Positions 10,730 to 22,611 of a stretch of DNA of 64,000 bases are shown here, piece after piece. The stretch is from Melampsora larici-populina 98AG31. Its lineage: Eukaryota > Basidiomycota > Pucciniomycetes > Pucciniales > Melampsoraceae. The stretch spans positions 108,478 through 172,477 of the forward strand of contig NW_006768816.1 in NCBI RefSeq assembly GCF_000204055.1, written 5' to 3'. The notes beneath the pieces were generated by a model, which had not been told where the DNA came from, made no database searches, and saw nothing but the letters and a program-made list of their open reading frames with translations. Numbering within the stretch: the stretch's first letter is position 1; each line of letters starts with the position of its first letter. The position numbers and the translations under genes were made by a program.

Positions 10730-12270
10730 AAGTATTAAATCAAAGCATTTTTTAGAAAGTTTCAATTGTATTGATAGTTTTTTGAACTTTAAAGCATTTT
10801 TTTGTTATTATCTTATTTCTTTCATAAAACCTGAAGATGTATGATTCTTTGTATTCAGATTTTAAGAGTTTTGCCACTGTTGATGTAATGAATGTCCTGA
10901 GGATCATGATCATCACCTATTTGAACTTCTGTTCATCACAAATGAGAGTTGATGACAGGAACACATCCATAGTACATTGGCCTCACAAGTGACATGCGTG
11001 GTTTCTTGGTACAACCATGATCCTACAAAACTAATCATTTCACTGCAAATATGGAATGATTCTATGTTGGTGAAACGGAAGCACTGAAAGACTTCAAAGG
11101 AAGAGGTGAAGTAGATGATATTTTAGGCTTCATATAAGCCAAAGGATTGCAACTAAAATTCAAGACATTGAAACAGATCCAAGAAACAAAGAATAAATCT
11201 ATGGAAACATTAGAGTGTGTTTCACAGAAAGATATTGTGTGTGTGACCAAAAGAGAAGAGGAAGTAGTGTTTTGTGTTTGAAATAGTGTTCATTGAAATC
11301 TAGTCCTATGGGCTGAGTAGACTTTGTCACTCACAAGAGAGAGGATCAGAAAGGTTAGTGTTTGAATATTTGTTTAAGACACATGTCCAAACAAAATAAG
11401 TGTCCTATCAATCCACAAGGGGACCTTGTTTTAGAGATCAAAACAAGCTATGTACACTGTGCCATGGGGGATGTATGTGATTTCTTCCGTGATGGAATCT
11501 ATGAAGCAGAATATCAAAAGTTGAAAATTGGATGCAGATTGGTCATTAAATTATTACAATTGGGTTTCTGGCCTCACATAAACTACTGCTACTATAAAAT
11601 CATGAGAAGTTATGCAAAATGAGAAGGAAGCAAAGGAGGATTCAAATGCAAGGATAAAATATTTAAGTAGTCTTTCAACCAAAATTTGACTTGTGGCAAT
11701 TTTGAAAGAAATCAAAATGACGTGGTGGAAAAAGAACACTTGTTAGGTTTTCACAACAAAAGGACATTATATTTTTTCAAGATGTAAGGCAACTATCATT
11801 AGACTGATAGCTTTATTGTAAAATTGTTTGATAAGTGAATTGAAGTCAATCAAACAGGTTAGAAGAGGTCTATGAGAGGAGTATCTTGTATGGTAATCAA
11901 TGAAAAAAAGAATGAACATAAAAAGATGACAGCCTATTATTCATATGCAGGTGTGTTCCAAATATTCCAGTACATTGATATATCTAGTTCCCTTGAGTGT
12001 GGATGTGTATCATAAGACTTTTTGAATTCAACATTATCAAACTTGCCACATGTGTAAGACCAAGTGTAATTGCAATTTAAATTTGAATTTCACTTGTATT
12101 GATAAGACTTCAAAACAATCTTACTTGTCAATGTTTGTGCATGTTTGAGGTCATGTAAAAAGAGATCCAGATAGACATAACATAAGGTTTTCCTTCAAGA
12201 GCAGTAAGAAGAAAATGTGCTCAGAGAGTGCAATGTTGACAAACTCCCCAAAGCCAATCTGTACTAAATC
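10730..12270. other. No supportable gene
   Basis: AT-rich spacer between arginase and the 913-codon gene. The longest plus frame (11362-11622) is only 86 codons, with no signal peptide or known motif, so I leave it uncalled. The first roughly 200 bp are presumably the arginase 3' UTR. Confidence 0.55.
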
Positions 12271-15012
12271 ATGATGCAGGCAATGGCTCACTGGATTTTG
12301 AAAATCATGAGGCATGGCCAATTTTGGCAAATTCTCATGCATTCACAATTGTTTCCATTGAGCTCAGCACTTCAAAACAAGCTCACTGCCACAAGTATCA
12401 TACAAAACTTTGCAGAAGGTAACATATGGTTTGACAACAATATACATGAAGAAGAAAATCTGTGTCCTTTTTCTACACCAAACAGTCCAGAATTATCTCA
12501 ATTTCATGATAGCATCCAAGATGAAGGAAACAAATACTTGACCCATGGTATTCTTTGGCAAGCACCATCCAATCAGAAAGAAGGACCTCACTTGGCCAGC
12601 CCTTTGATACCAGAAAGAGAAACAGTGATTACATCAAAAACATCCCACAGTGCATTCAACCCACCAGAGCAGCATGGTGCTATAGTTACTGGTCTTCAAA
12701 GTTCAAAAGACCAGATCTTTGAAGTAAACCCTATGGTTGCCTCATGGGATTTGGAAGCTGGGTATCTCATTGCAGAAGAATCCCCCACCTACCTGAAATC
12801 TCCAACAGACAGCTTGTGTAATCTTCATGATGAATATTGGAATGCTCATAGCTATCTGGGACCCCCATCACAGCCTGATCTATCCACATCTGATATACTC
12901 AACTCTTACGGGGACTTTAGCAGTGTTCCGGAAGATCAAAATGTGCCCTACAAAGATCTGTTTTCAAACATGGACCAATATAATATCTTGAATCCACCTC
13001 AAGAAAACATTTACTCTCAAGGAAAGTTTGAAAGTAATCACCACCAGAACATTGAACTACCCGGGGAAGGTGTGTTATCAAACTTACAAAACATGCAGAG
13101 GTTTCCTCATTCCTTTCCAAGCCAATCCCAGGGTCCAATTTTTGGACAATCATATAGAGATTTAATCCAACAGCCTTTACATGTGGTTAACAATCACATT
13201 TCTCCAAATTCTGTTCAAAATTACATCCAGGGGTCTGAAAATTTACCACAAGATTTCTGCAATATTCCATTTGTGGTAGAGAAAAGTCTCATACCAGAAG
13301 CATCTGCAAAGGGAAAAAGGAAGGTGTCTGAAAGCATAGAGACCCAACACTTTCTTCACAGTCAAGAAAATTTAAGGCCCATCGCTACTTCCTTCAATGC
13401 AAGACTTTTTTCTTCAGGGGAGGATTCAGAAGCAGGAGCTTGTGGTCATCTCAAAAACAATACTCCTACAAAATGCAGAGGGCCAAAGTTACAGAGATTT
13501 TCATCATCCAGAAGATATTATAATTGTGGTGTACAAGAGCATCCTCATAAAAACCCTTTTGTTGCTTCAATTGAACCTGCTGTGAAAGAAATATCAAGAC
13601 CATTCACCCATACACAACGTCAATCAAAGGAAGCACTAGTCATGCTACAAAACATAGGTGCATTCTATGTGAACAACTCACCAAGTTTGTGTATTAGTAC
13701 CACTATTTGGTTTGAGGAACTGAAGAGTGATATGATCAAAAACAACTCCTCTGAAAATTCTGTGGTTAAGGCAGTTGAACATGCAATGAGATTAGCTCAC
13801 CTTGAAATTACAATGTGTTTCTTTGGCCTGATGCAGATATTTGCAGCCAAGACAGTTGATCAATCGTCCCTGGGTATTATGATGCAAGAGGGGTGGAGAT
13901 TCATCAAAGATGAATTTGAAACATGGAGAGACTTGGATCTGACTAGAAATGGCTTGGAAAGTATTCAAAACCTGCAGATAACCAAAGATCCACACATCCC
14001 ACATAAAAAGCTTGGAGTGACAGCAAGCTGGGAAGGGTTCTATGTAAGAGGAAATGGGAAGAGACCCCTCTCATCATTTGAATACCTGAGCAGCCTTACA
14101 CAATTTACAAATATCCAATTCAAATTCTTTAGAGTCTTGATAGACAAATGGAATCAACACCAAACGGTTTTGAAACTAGGGAGACAGGCACTTGGGCACT
14201 CTTATTCAGAGATTCAGACATTCCGCAACTTACATGTGAAGTATATTCATGGTGGATTTTATTCAAGAGCAGGCATAGGGAACCTTGTGTTTTCTGGAGT
14301 AAAACTCTCCAGAGATAATGGGGTATCATCAAATGAACCCCAAGCAGTCAAAACAGGTCATCAAATCTGCCTGAGATTTTCTCAATGTGCACAATTTCAT
14401 TCACCTGTAGGATTTGATATGTGTCAAGATGTTCACATCTTCTTTGTGTCATTGATTGAACATCTATTGAGCTCTTACAAGAGTGTATATGATTGTGATA
14501 CCTCGGCTGCTGGCAAGCACATCAGGAGTAGAACCAAGCATCTATCAAGTTCTGATCAACATCAGGGAAACGTTCAAAACATTGTCAAGGCTGTCAGTAT
14601 GGCTCAATATAGATTGACCGTGGCTTTCATGGGTCTAGTGAGAGCACTTTACAGCAAAGATGTCCAGGATCATACACTACAGATACTTCTTGCAAGTGCA
14701 TGGGACTTCCTGAAAGGGATATTTTCAAGGTGGAGAGATTTCAAGTTTGATCAAGATCTTCACACTCTCTTCAAAGTGAGAAGTTCCAATGAGGACAGAA
14801 TGGCCACAAATTGGGAAGATCCCCATAGACTGTTCAATGCACTCTGGAAACACAAAGACATTGCAAGATATCCTCTCCAAATCCTTGGTTTAAAAACCCT
14901 ATTTCAGGCTTGGAGTTATATTTTATTGAACTCAAAGATAAACCAGACAGATCAAAATTTTGAAATCAAGTTCTTACATGCAAATTCTCCATTTGGGTGG
15001 GCATTGTCTTGA
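12271..15012 (+). CDS. Large protein of unknown function with a duplicated domain
   Basis: I do not recognise this 913-codon uninterrupted frame. The first ATG is taken as the start, but an upstream exon cannot be excluded because the N-terminus is not a clean signal peptide. Residues 1-430 are Ser/Gln/Asn-rich and look disordered. Two related helical segments follow. One lies at about 500-565 (HAMRLAHLEITMCFFGLMQI, then GWRFIKDEFETWRDLDL). The other lies at about 770-835 (AQYRLTVAFMGLVRAL, then AWDFLKGIFSRWRDFKF). They share VKAV, the F-x-GL-(M/V) core and the final W-(R/D)-F-(I/L)-K with RWRD. Codon use is ordinary and no stops or frameshifts are seen, so the gene is probably functional. 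Neighbours give no clue. Confidence 0.65.
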   Translation: MMQAMAHWILKIMRHGQFWQILMHSQLFPLSSALQNKLTATSIIQNFAEGNIWFDNNIHEEENLCPFSTPNSPELSQFHDSIQDEGNKYLTHGILWQAPSNQKEGPHLASPLIPERETVITSKTSHSAFNPPEQHGAIVTGLQSSKDQIFEVNPMVASWDLEAGYLIAEESPTYLKSPTDSLCNLHDEYWNAHSYLGPPSQPDLSTSDILNSYGDFSSVPEDQNVPYKDLFSNMDQYNILNPPQENIYSQGKFESNHHQNIELPGEGVLSNLQNMQRFPHSFPSQSQGPIFGQSYRDLIQQPLHVVNNHISPNSVQNYIQGSENLPQDFCNIPFVVEKSLIPEASAKGKRKVSESIETQHFLHSQENLRPIATSFNARLFSSGEDSEAGACGHLKNNTPTKCRGPKLQRFSSSRRYYNCGVQEHPHKNPFVASIEPAVKEISRPFTHTQRQSKEALVMLQNIGAFYVNNSPSLCISTTIWFEELKSDMIKNNSSENSVVKAVEHAMRLAHLEITMCFFGLMQIFAAKTVDQSSLGIMMQEGWRFIKDEFETWRDLDLTRNGLESIQNLQITKDPHIPHKKLGVTASWEGFYVRGNGKRPLSSFEYLSSLTQFTNIQFKFFRVLIDKWNQHQTVLKLGRQALGHSYSEIQTFRNLHVKYIHGGFYSRAGIGNLVFSGVKLSRDNGVSSNEPQAVKTGHQICLRFSQCAQFHSPVGFDMCQDVHIFFVSLIEHLLSSYKSVYDCDTSAAGKHIRSRTKHLSSSDQHQGNVQNIVKAVSMAQYRLTVAFMGLVRALYSKDVQDHTLQILLASAWDFLKGIFSRWRDFKFDQDLHTLFKVRSSNEDRMATNWEDPHRLFNALWKHKDIARYPLQILGLKTLFQAWSYILLNSKINQTDQNFEIKFLHANSPFGWALS

Positions 15013-16231
15013 TGTGTCCAATCTCCTTCCAAAACACTGAAAGAGCTGAAAACAGATAAGTCATACCATCAATGGGAGAATGGGAGTTTGTGTAAAACTT
15101 GAAAATCCTAATCATTTCCGATGAACACAGCAAGCTTCTATTCATGATGGAATAACATACTCAATCTGAAAACAAGAATACTGCAAGATTTTCTCCCTCA
15201 TGGATCTTGTGTGAGACTTGATTCCATGTATGTTGGATTCTGGGTGATCTGGGTCTGTTGGATTTCAGAGAAAAAGCTTAGTTTTAGTGAGCCTAGTAAC
15301 ATGAAATGATGTATCTTTTAGGAAACAATGATACAAGTTTATACATGTGCCTGTGACAAATTGAGGTATGGAATACATATATTTATGCATTGACACTAAC
15401 TAAACTAGTGTACATTTCCCCATTACATTGTCAATCTCACCAAGAGAGGTTATTTTGTGAGAGTTTATTGAATGATTCTCAACATGACCATATATGTTAA
15501 GGTCAGGACCAAGAAATACTAAGCAGAATGAAATCCAGAAATGATTAGTACAGCAGTAGATATGCATGGCCAGCAATAAAGATGGGATACAGTTGATCAC
15601 ACAACACTTGGAAAGAATTTCACACCACTTTGATTGAGGTTTGTGGGAGAAGTTTATGAGATTTCTGAAATCAACTACATTGGGATAATGGTGAGTAGAG
15701 AGCATCTGTGACTCACCAGATGCTCAAGTTAGCATAGACAAGTATGATATAAATCCTATATCAGGATTAGCTCATAAAACACATGCAAATGCCAAAGTCT
15801 TAGAGAAGGCTCCAAACATTTACAGATGCTCAGACAAGTCCGTCTTACTTTCCTGATTTCCACTAAGTTCAGATGACTCAATCACGTCCAAGGTGAATAT
15901 GAGCTCCAGTATTTAATCTTTATGAAGATCTTGGATCATTGGAATGGATGATTTATGCATAATTTTGTTTGCCCCAAAATTCCGCAACTCCACTGATGCC
16001 ATGAGTGGGTTCAAACAAAACAGATCAAATCAGGATCATCAGTTTTTGAGGTTTCCCTTCCTTCCTGTAGACAACCTCGCTGTGGAATGTAATGTATTCA
16101 ACTAGGTTTCGCTGCAAAAGATCTTGCTTGGGTATCAAGACGGTCAGGATGGCTGAATTTAGCCAAAGGCCTGCCTTTTGTAAGATACAAACAGCAAACC
16201 AGGTAACAAGATCCGAGGACATTACAAGATC
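15013..16231. other. No supportable gene; start of a segmental duplication
   Basis: Spacer with only short minus-strand frames. From about 16010 onward the sequence (TCAAACAAAACAGATCAAAT, then GTAGACAACCTCGCT) matches the stretch at 38450-38530, so the duplicated segment that carries the secreted-protein genes begins here. Confidence 0.6.
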
Positions 16232-16920
16232 TTATTTAACAGTAACAAGACTAGAAAACTCGGAGAGTACTGGAGTGCTGGTAGCCTGTAATTTAAAATC
16301 CAAGCAATCCCGATAATGTAAAATCGTGTCAAACGAGTGTCAGCCAGTTCTTAATTTGATTGGTGATTCCATACACTGAAGGACTTACACTGATCAAGTA
16401 ATATTGCGAGAGTGTTAAATTGTAACTAAGAGTCTCAAGAACATTGTGGTCAGGTTAGGGTCATACGAGTGAACTCGAAAAAGTTAATCTGGGTAGAGTT
16501 CATCACGCACCTCTGGCCTATCCCCTCTCCGAACTTGTCGGCACTTGGTAAAGTCACTGTCCAAGTATAGGTAAGCTTTTGCTCATCAAATTTTGGTCCG
16601 TTTGCATTGAAAGCTGTGTTGGAAACATAGAGGGCCTTGCCGCCGCCTACGGGTCGCAGGCCAAGGGTGCATGCGACTTGCTTTACGGAGGAGGTGGTGG
16701 CTGTTCAAAAGAGAGCAGGCCAGTAATCGGATCAGGTGCGCTTTTCCACTAGAATTTATAAGTACTGAGCCTCACATGTCAAGTGAAGTACTATATCCGT
16801 AGCAGCGCCCGGTGTCACAACCGCATTGGGCTCAGGAGAAGTGATGGTCAATCTTTGAGACAGTACCGATGGTAATAAAGAGCTAAACGCCACAGCAAAA
16901 AACACATTGCAAAGATTCAT
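16232..16920 (-). CDS. Small secreted protein, family A, copy 1 (141 aa)
   Basis: Four exons: 16920-16776, 16700-16511, 16425-16389 and 16285-16232, all in phase. The protein is 141 aa. It starts with a signal peptide (MNLCNVFFAVAFSSLLPSVLS, cleaved near SQ) and continues RLTITSPEPNAVVTPGAATD, a beta-rich start with a fungal cell-surface Kre9/Knh1-like flavour. I do not claim that family. Two Cys are visible: one in the signal region and one in VACTLG. The intron phases, a 145-nt first exon and a 37-nt third exon are shared with the other three members in this window. It is transcribed away from family B copy 1 at 18737. It is probably a secreted or apoplastic protein of unknown function. Confidence 0.75.
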
Positions 16921-17202
16921 CCTGTCCTGCAGAGAGAGTTATCGTGCACTATGTCTATGATGATGGATTTAAAAACTGTGATGAAGACTTGGGTAGTATG
17001 ATGATGAATTCAAAAACTGTGATGAAGACTTGAGTAGTTTGGGGAAAGATGCGCGAGGAGAATTTGCGTTGGACTTGGTTATGAGCACAAATAGATCAAT
17101 TTGTTTGCGCTGTCTATCCCTGAAAAATATCAGAACTTTCGAAATAAAACTGACTCTTCTTGCAGAGGATCGCCATTACAATACACCAGTGAATAAAATT
17201 CC

Positions 17203-17466
17203 AGTGGGATGTGCCTATCTGCGCATCAAAAAATCTATCTCCATATCTGCCGGCGCCGCCGCAGACTTTGTGGTCAAGTGGATCATGGCAGCCATCACTG
17301 ATCGGTAAATGAATGAATGGTCGCGAAGCCCTGGAGACGATTTCTCATCTTCCTTTCATCTGTTCACGCCGCGCTTTAGAAAACTCTGAAACTGCCTCAA
17401 ACAATGATTCATTTACCCCTGATCAAATGCCTTTGAACCAGAAAAAAATTGATGCCCAGATTTCAG
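17203..17466. repeat. Duplicated promoter-side segment, left copy
   Basis: This segment of about 264 bp (AGTGGGATGTGCCTATCTGC through GATTTCAG) is repeated directly at 18379-18643, with clear similarity but many substitutions. A more diverged version lies upstream of family B copy 2 at about 39780-40050. It lies between the divergent secreted-protein genes, so it probably holds regulatory sequence. Confidence 0.75.
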
Positions 17467-17491
17467 TTGCAGAACAAACACTACACAAAAT

Positions 17492-18280
17492 ATAATATTT
17501 TCTGGGCAGAAAATTAAATTATTGATACACAAAAATATTGAGAGGCCAGGAGAAGGGCAAAAAATAAATAAAAATATGCATCTTGTTCCCTGCGGTGAGA
17601 GCTTCACTCTCCATATTTTTCCATATTTTTACAGTCCGTATTGATTAGTGTACTAACAATAAACCTTCATAATCATCCAATTACAACCTGTAACAAGCAC
17701 TGAAATTTGGCTCATTGGTGTTTAGAGAAACTTTTGATACCTGAAAACACCTATAACTTTGTCAAATCTGCATCAAAACACTCGATTTTAAGTGCATTAG
17801 AAAGCTGAACTCTTTCTCTCAAACTTTCATAAGATCAAGAACTATGTAGCTAGTATGCCAATCATTCTATGGATCTGTATGTACAAAGGTATAAAAAAGG
17901 TGATATCTTTTTTAGCAGACCAGCATGCTGTGTGGTCCTATTATGAGCTATTTGGAGGACAATTCCAGCTTACCAATGCACCCAAAATCGAGCGTTTTGG
18001 ACCGGAATTGAAAAAGTTATGAGTATTTTCAGAAATCAAAAGTTTCTCTAAACACTAATGAGCCAAATTTCAGTGCTTGTTACAGGTTGTAATTGGATGA
18101 TTGTGGAGGTTTATTGTTAGTACACTTATCAATATGGACTGTAAAAATACGGAAAAATATGCAGAGTGAAGTTCTCAACGCGGGGAACAAGATGCATTTT
18201 TTTTTCTTTTTTTGCTCTCCTCCTGGCCTCTCAATATTTTTGTGTATCGATAATTTAATTTTCTGCCCAGAAAATATTAT
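17492..18280. mobile_element. Long-armed foldback element, 789 bp
   Basis: The left end ATAATATTTTCTGGGCAGAA and the right end are reverse complements. Similarity continues for about 320 bp into each arm (left about 17492-17810, right about 17960-18280), leaving a loop of about 150 bp. No transposase is encoded. The element separates the two direct copies of the promoter-side segment, which explains why this divergent promoter region is 1.8 kb long while the one at 39.5-40.2 kb is 0.63 kb. Exact target duplication is unclear. Confidence 0.75.
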
Positions 18281-18378
18281 CTTTCTTGTAGTGAAACTTA
18301 TCAAACTTTAAACTGATGAAAATGGACTTTGATCAGTTTGTAGTCACAGATACATATCTAACAACATCGTAAGATTCA

Positions 18379-18643
18379 AGTGGGCTGTGCCTGTCTGCGC
18401 AGCAAGGATCCTATCTCCGTATTTGCCGGCGCCAACGCAGACTTCGCGGTCGAAGTGGATCATGTCAGCCATCACCGATCGGTAAATGGATGAACGGTCG
18501 CAAAGCACTGGACTCGAAGATCTATTGTGCTCCTTTCATCTGTCCATGCTGAGCTTTAGAAACCTCTGACACTGCCTCAAGCAATGATTCATTTACCCCT
18601 CCAACGTCTTCGAACCACATATATTTGACGCTCAAATTTCAGT
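18379..18643. repeat. Duplicated promoter-side segment, right copy
   Basis: Direct repeat of 17203-17466, beginning AGTGGGCTGTGCCTGTCTGC and ending AAATTTCAG. It ends about 95 bp before the ATG of family B copy 1 and is therefore likely the functional promoter copy for that gene. Confidence 0.75.
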
Positions 18644-18736
18644 CCAGATATATGATAATCCGGTGTATCTCAACTGTCAATTTACCCATAACCTATCACT
18701 CATAGGTCCTTTCATACTATCAACAAACTTCCAAAG

Positions 18737-19433
18737 ATGCAATCTTATAAGTTCTTAACTGCTGGATTAATGCTTGTCCTTGCAACATCAGTTCTCGGGC
18801 AGAACTTGACATTTGTATCTCCTGCTGCAGGCACAGTAGTCAAACCTGGACAAAAAGTCACCCTACAGTTGAAATTTCAATGTCAGTGTACTTAAAATAT
18901 TGAGTGAGTTGACCGCCGACTGATAATCATACTGAGCTCTCCAATGGCTTGGGATTGCAATAGCTACGTCTCCATCCGTCTCACAGATCGCTTGGCAGCT
19001 TGGACTCAACGGCTTAGAAAAGGATCTCATCTCCCTGGGTCGCCCACTTGTAGCAAGCCTTGGCCCTGAGGATACCGGTGCAACATACAAGGAGGACGAG
19101 CAAACTTATTACTGGGATGTCACTTTACCCGCTGCAGACAAATTTTTGGATGGATTTGACAAGACGTGAAGCCTTTAACATATTACTTGACTGTTCCCTG
19201 TCGTTTTTAGCTCATGATCTTTGTCTTCCGGTGCTCATCCGATTTTAGTTACCGATTGACCCTTTCGCAGTACTACGTAGATACAGTGAGTGACTATTTA
19301 TCCACTTTTGGAAACCCGCCATGAAAGAATCACAGTTGTTTGGACTCATCATGATGACTCTGGCCTTTTGTAGAATGGTTTTGCCCCCAACAAAAATCTT
19401 GTATCTGTTCTGGTAAACGTTCAAAAGGATTGA
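18737..19433 (+). CDS. Small secreted protein, family B, copy 1 (147 aa)
   Basis: Four exons: 18737-18881, 18964-19165, 19249-19285 and 19374-19433. Exon lengths (145, 202, 37, 60) are identical to those of copy 2 at 40160. The protein is 147 aa with a signal peptide (YKFLTAGLMLVLATSVLGQ), then a VSPAAGTVVKPGQKVTLQLK strand-rich segment and an aromatic QTYYWDVTLP block shared with family A as YTWTVTLP. The first intron uses a GTCAGT donor where copy 2 has GTAAGT. There is no transmembrane tail or GPI-like end. The function is unknown; a secreted cell-surface or effector-like role is inference. It is head-to-head with family A copy 1. Confidence 0.75.
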
Positions 19434-19769
19434 GATTCTACGCTTGCGATAACGAGATTTATGTACAATTTTGCATCATACTTTGTTCGATTATTTTTGC
19501 CGTGTTGTAACCTCCGTACTTTCTTGTACTTGGCCTCAGTCAATTGAAGAGGCTATTTAAGGTGTGATATGCTTGTGGCATCGCACTTGAACGAAACCAT
19601 CAAGCCTAAGGTACTTTTTCCAGATCTCTCCAGTTCTTCAGCGACCCAATAAGCACATTCTGAAACGTCAGGCTGGATGCGCCCACATAATGTAACAAAG
19701 AACACACTTAGCCCACTCCTCAATTGGCTAAGGTTGAGTAGGCTAGTTACGGGTTCGGCGGTGGTAATA

Positions 19770-19858
19770 CAGTCAAACCGGAAAAGCTTGCCACCAATTC
19801 CCTGCCAATTTGCTCGAGTTTTGCGGGCAAAATCGGTCAAGCTTTTCCGGTTTGACTG
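19770..19858. mobile_element. 89-bp CAGT-ended MITE, copy 1
   Basis: The ends read CAGTCAAACCGGAAAAGCTT and its reverse complement, flanked by TA on both sides. The same 89-bp element with the same ends recurs at 44198-44286. CAGT termini with a TA target fit pogo/Tc1-type elements. The middle is GCTCGAGTTTTGCGGGC. Confidence 0.8.
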
Positions 19859-20203
19859 TATAATGATAATTCCACCACTGAGATTTTCGCATCAGCGAAG
19901 CTTGAAACCAACGGGTAGATCGAGATTTCGTATGTCTTGTGATAACTATCACAAGACACCCGATAAATGTTTGTAAAAGCATCATACAGCCCTACAGTTA
20001 TGCTTGTATTCAGAAACATTTGCAACCACAGACGTGACATCGCGCCTCGCACGTGATCGGCTGCGGGACCCTCTGCTCCCACTTTTGTACTGTTTATGGT
20101 TCTATACCGACATCCGGTCGGCGGTCGTATGGTCGTACCCCGCTTGTGTACAGCCTCGTCTACCCCCCGATTGCTGCAACCAGAAACACCATCATCACCT
20201 TTA

Positions 20204-22611
20204 ATGGTCAACCCCTTCGACTTCCGCACTAGTCAGCCTCTTTCCCATTCGTTCATCTCCAACTGAAGATGTGCTGACTGACGGACGTGTTATTCGCTCT
20301 ATCTTGCTCTATCCCTTTCACTGTTACAGTTGGTCTTGTGGAGACATGCTCGTCACCGAATTCACCTCTCGTCTAGAAGCAGAACATCCGCAACTTGCAC
20401 GCCATCTCACGCTCGCCAACCTTGTCAAATTTGTCAACCTCGCCAGTGAGGTATACCACCGGGCTGATCATGCGTTGAATTTTACCTCAGCTGACACCAG
20501 GGTCCTACCGTTCCTGTCCCTCGCCTTGCAACTTGACCTGGACATGGACGAGTACGAAGCTATCTGGAATCTTACGTTTCCATCGGTCCCGTTCGCGCAC
20601 ATTAACCCTGCCAATCTCATACGCTTGCATGGCCTGGAGGTTAAACTTCCAACGAAGATTCACGAAGTGTATCTCACTCCACCTACTTCAATCTGCCTAG
20701 TTTGCGACCAACCCTCCGGACGACCACTTGAGATTCGCCCTCGAAGGCTTGGCTATGTGTACGACCTTGACGGTATCCACTCCGCCGAGTTCTATACCTG
20801 CTCTTGTTTAGGTACGTTAGCATACCTGCAAATGATGAAAACCTGTTTACCTTGACCACGCCACCACTGACAACTAAAAACTTGCAGATTGTCGTGCCAC
20901 CTACCGACCGTCGTATTACACCACAGACGAAACACGTGTATACTACACCAAAGCCCAGGGAGCCCACCCGGATCACTACCAGGTACACTGCCACTTTGGC
21001 ATGACCTACCGTCTAGCAATGTCCTTCCGGCAATTGCAGATGTTAGCGCAGTCAGTCTCCATGCATAAGATCTTGCAGGAAGACCCGGGCTGACAATCAC
21101 CTTTACATTTTCCTCAGCATATCCAATTTCAATCTCGTCAACTTATACAACGCTACCAATTTCAAGGGCAAGCAAGTCCCAACTCACTCAGGCAACTGCC
21201 TAATCTGTCCTAAGCTCTCGCAAGAAGTCGCGCGCGACGGGGTCGACATATTCAGCCTGCTGCAAAGATGTGAGCGACGTGGATACGTGCTGCACGTCAG
21301 TGCCCATGGAGACAACACCGACCGTTTACTACCCGCGATGATTAGAGAGCTCCATTATATTGCGAATAATGGAGCTCTACACCGTGATCATTTTTGTTCG
21401 TTGTGTGTGCGAACGTATCCGATTGAGCATGAAGGCAAAGAAACAGTAAAAAGTAAGCATGCGGAATCAAATGATCTAAGGATGAATTTACTCATGGCTG
21501 TGTCACGTTTTGCTTACCTCATCACCTCAGTCATCCGAGAGGTGGTCACCGACGGCCTTACGATAGGCCATTGGCGGTGCACTGCATCGTCGGCCCAGCT
21601 CCAAGCGCTTGCTCATCGCGCCGGGGCTCCTCCTCCTGATGGCCCGTGCCTGAATGCGTTACCAAAAGTAACTTCTCGATTTTGTGCCGAACATGAAGAA
21701 ACTTTGAAAGGATGGTGCGTGGCGCAACCTTGCACCAAACTTGCTGAACCTGGATCGGAAACATGCAAAAGCCAAAAACACAAGGAAGCTCTAACGGCCT
21801 TTCAAGCGTTAAAAAAGAAGAATTTCTCGCTCAAATCCATGCTCAACCGCCCTGGATCTCACCTTCCCTCGGACCCTTCGGTCCACCTGCATCCTGACAC
21901 CGCGGAACTCATTGATTTTGACGCCCTCCACCAAGCCAACGAGGCCGATCGAGAACACGAGGCTGCTTGTGACGGGGGCGCCGCTAAGCCCAAAGGTACT
22001 CCGGTGTTGAGCCGCTCCCGAACGCATAATGACCAACTGATCGTTGGTGCGTGCGGTATCATATTGTCTTGGTGTACTTTCTACAACGCAGAAGCACCAA
22101 GTGCCCTGAGAGTTAGTTGCCTTTATTTTCACGTGCTCCTTTCTTGGAACGGTTATACTGAACACTGACATATGTACTGCCTGGCTGAAAGGACTATCTT
22201 GTTGAAGCGTTCCCCGATGGTCTCCCGGAAGTGATCTTCTACGACAATGCCTGCAACCTGTTACGAGTGATACATAATGGAGACAAGGATCCGACTCCCT
22301 TCGAAAACACTGTCATTCCGGTGGACCCCTTCCATCATCGCTCTCATAAAGAGAGCAATAGCTTTTGTCAAATGTACACTGACCCGAAAAAATTCCCCGA
22401 CTTGTAACAGAATGGTTCTTGGATCTTCAACGCCTCAGCCGGTGAGCTGAGTAACATTTGGTACGGAGGATTTGCATCCATGTGTCGCAACACGCAAGCC
22501 ACACGGTATGAATTTTTTTTGGAAGAAATGGTTGAATTTCGCAACATATGGCTGAGTGATGCCTTGGCTGCCCGGCCAACGTTGGAGTATATTGGTATAC
22601 AAAAATTTTAA
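20204..22611 (+). pseudogene. CxC5/CxC6 KDZ-transposase-associated protein, broken
   Basis: Inferred exons are 20204-20811, 20888-21050, 21118-21452, 21531-22111 and 22202-22611. The first large exon ends in a Cys cluster (C-x2-C, then C-x-C-x2-C across the first intron) like the CxC5 domain. Exons 3-4 hold a second cluster (FCSLC, then RFCAEHEETLKGWC and CKSQKH) like CxC6. Both are domains associated with KDZ transposases. A downstream EVIFYDNACNLLRVIHN and PFHHRSHKE block looks like an RNase H-fold remnant. Two lesions are visible: an extra T at about 20264 shifts the frame after MVNPFDFRTSQPLSHSFISN, and TAA at 22405 interrupts the last exon. It is probably inactive. Confidence 0.65.

Noticed and set aside
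20683..21100. Minus-strand frames of about 100 codons
   Set aside because: Antisense to the CxC5 exons, which have clear Cys motifs and splice sites on the plus strand.
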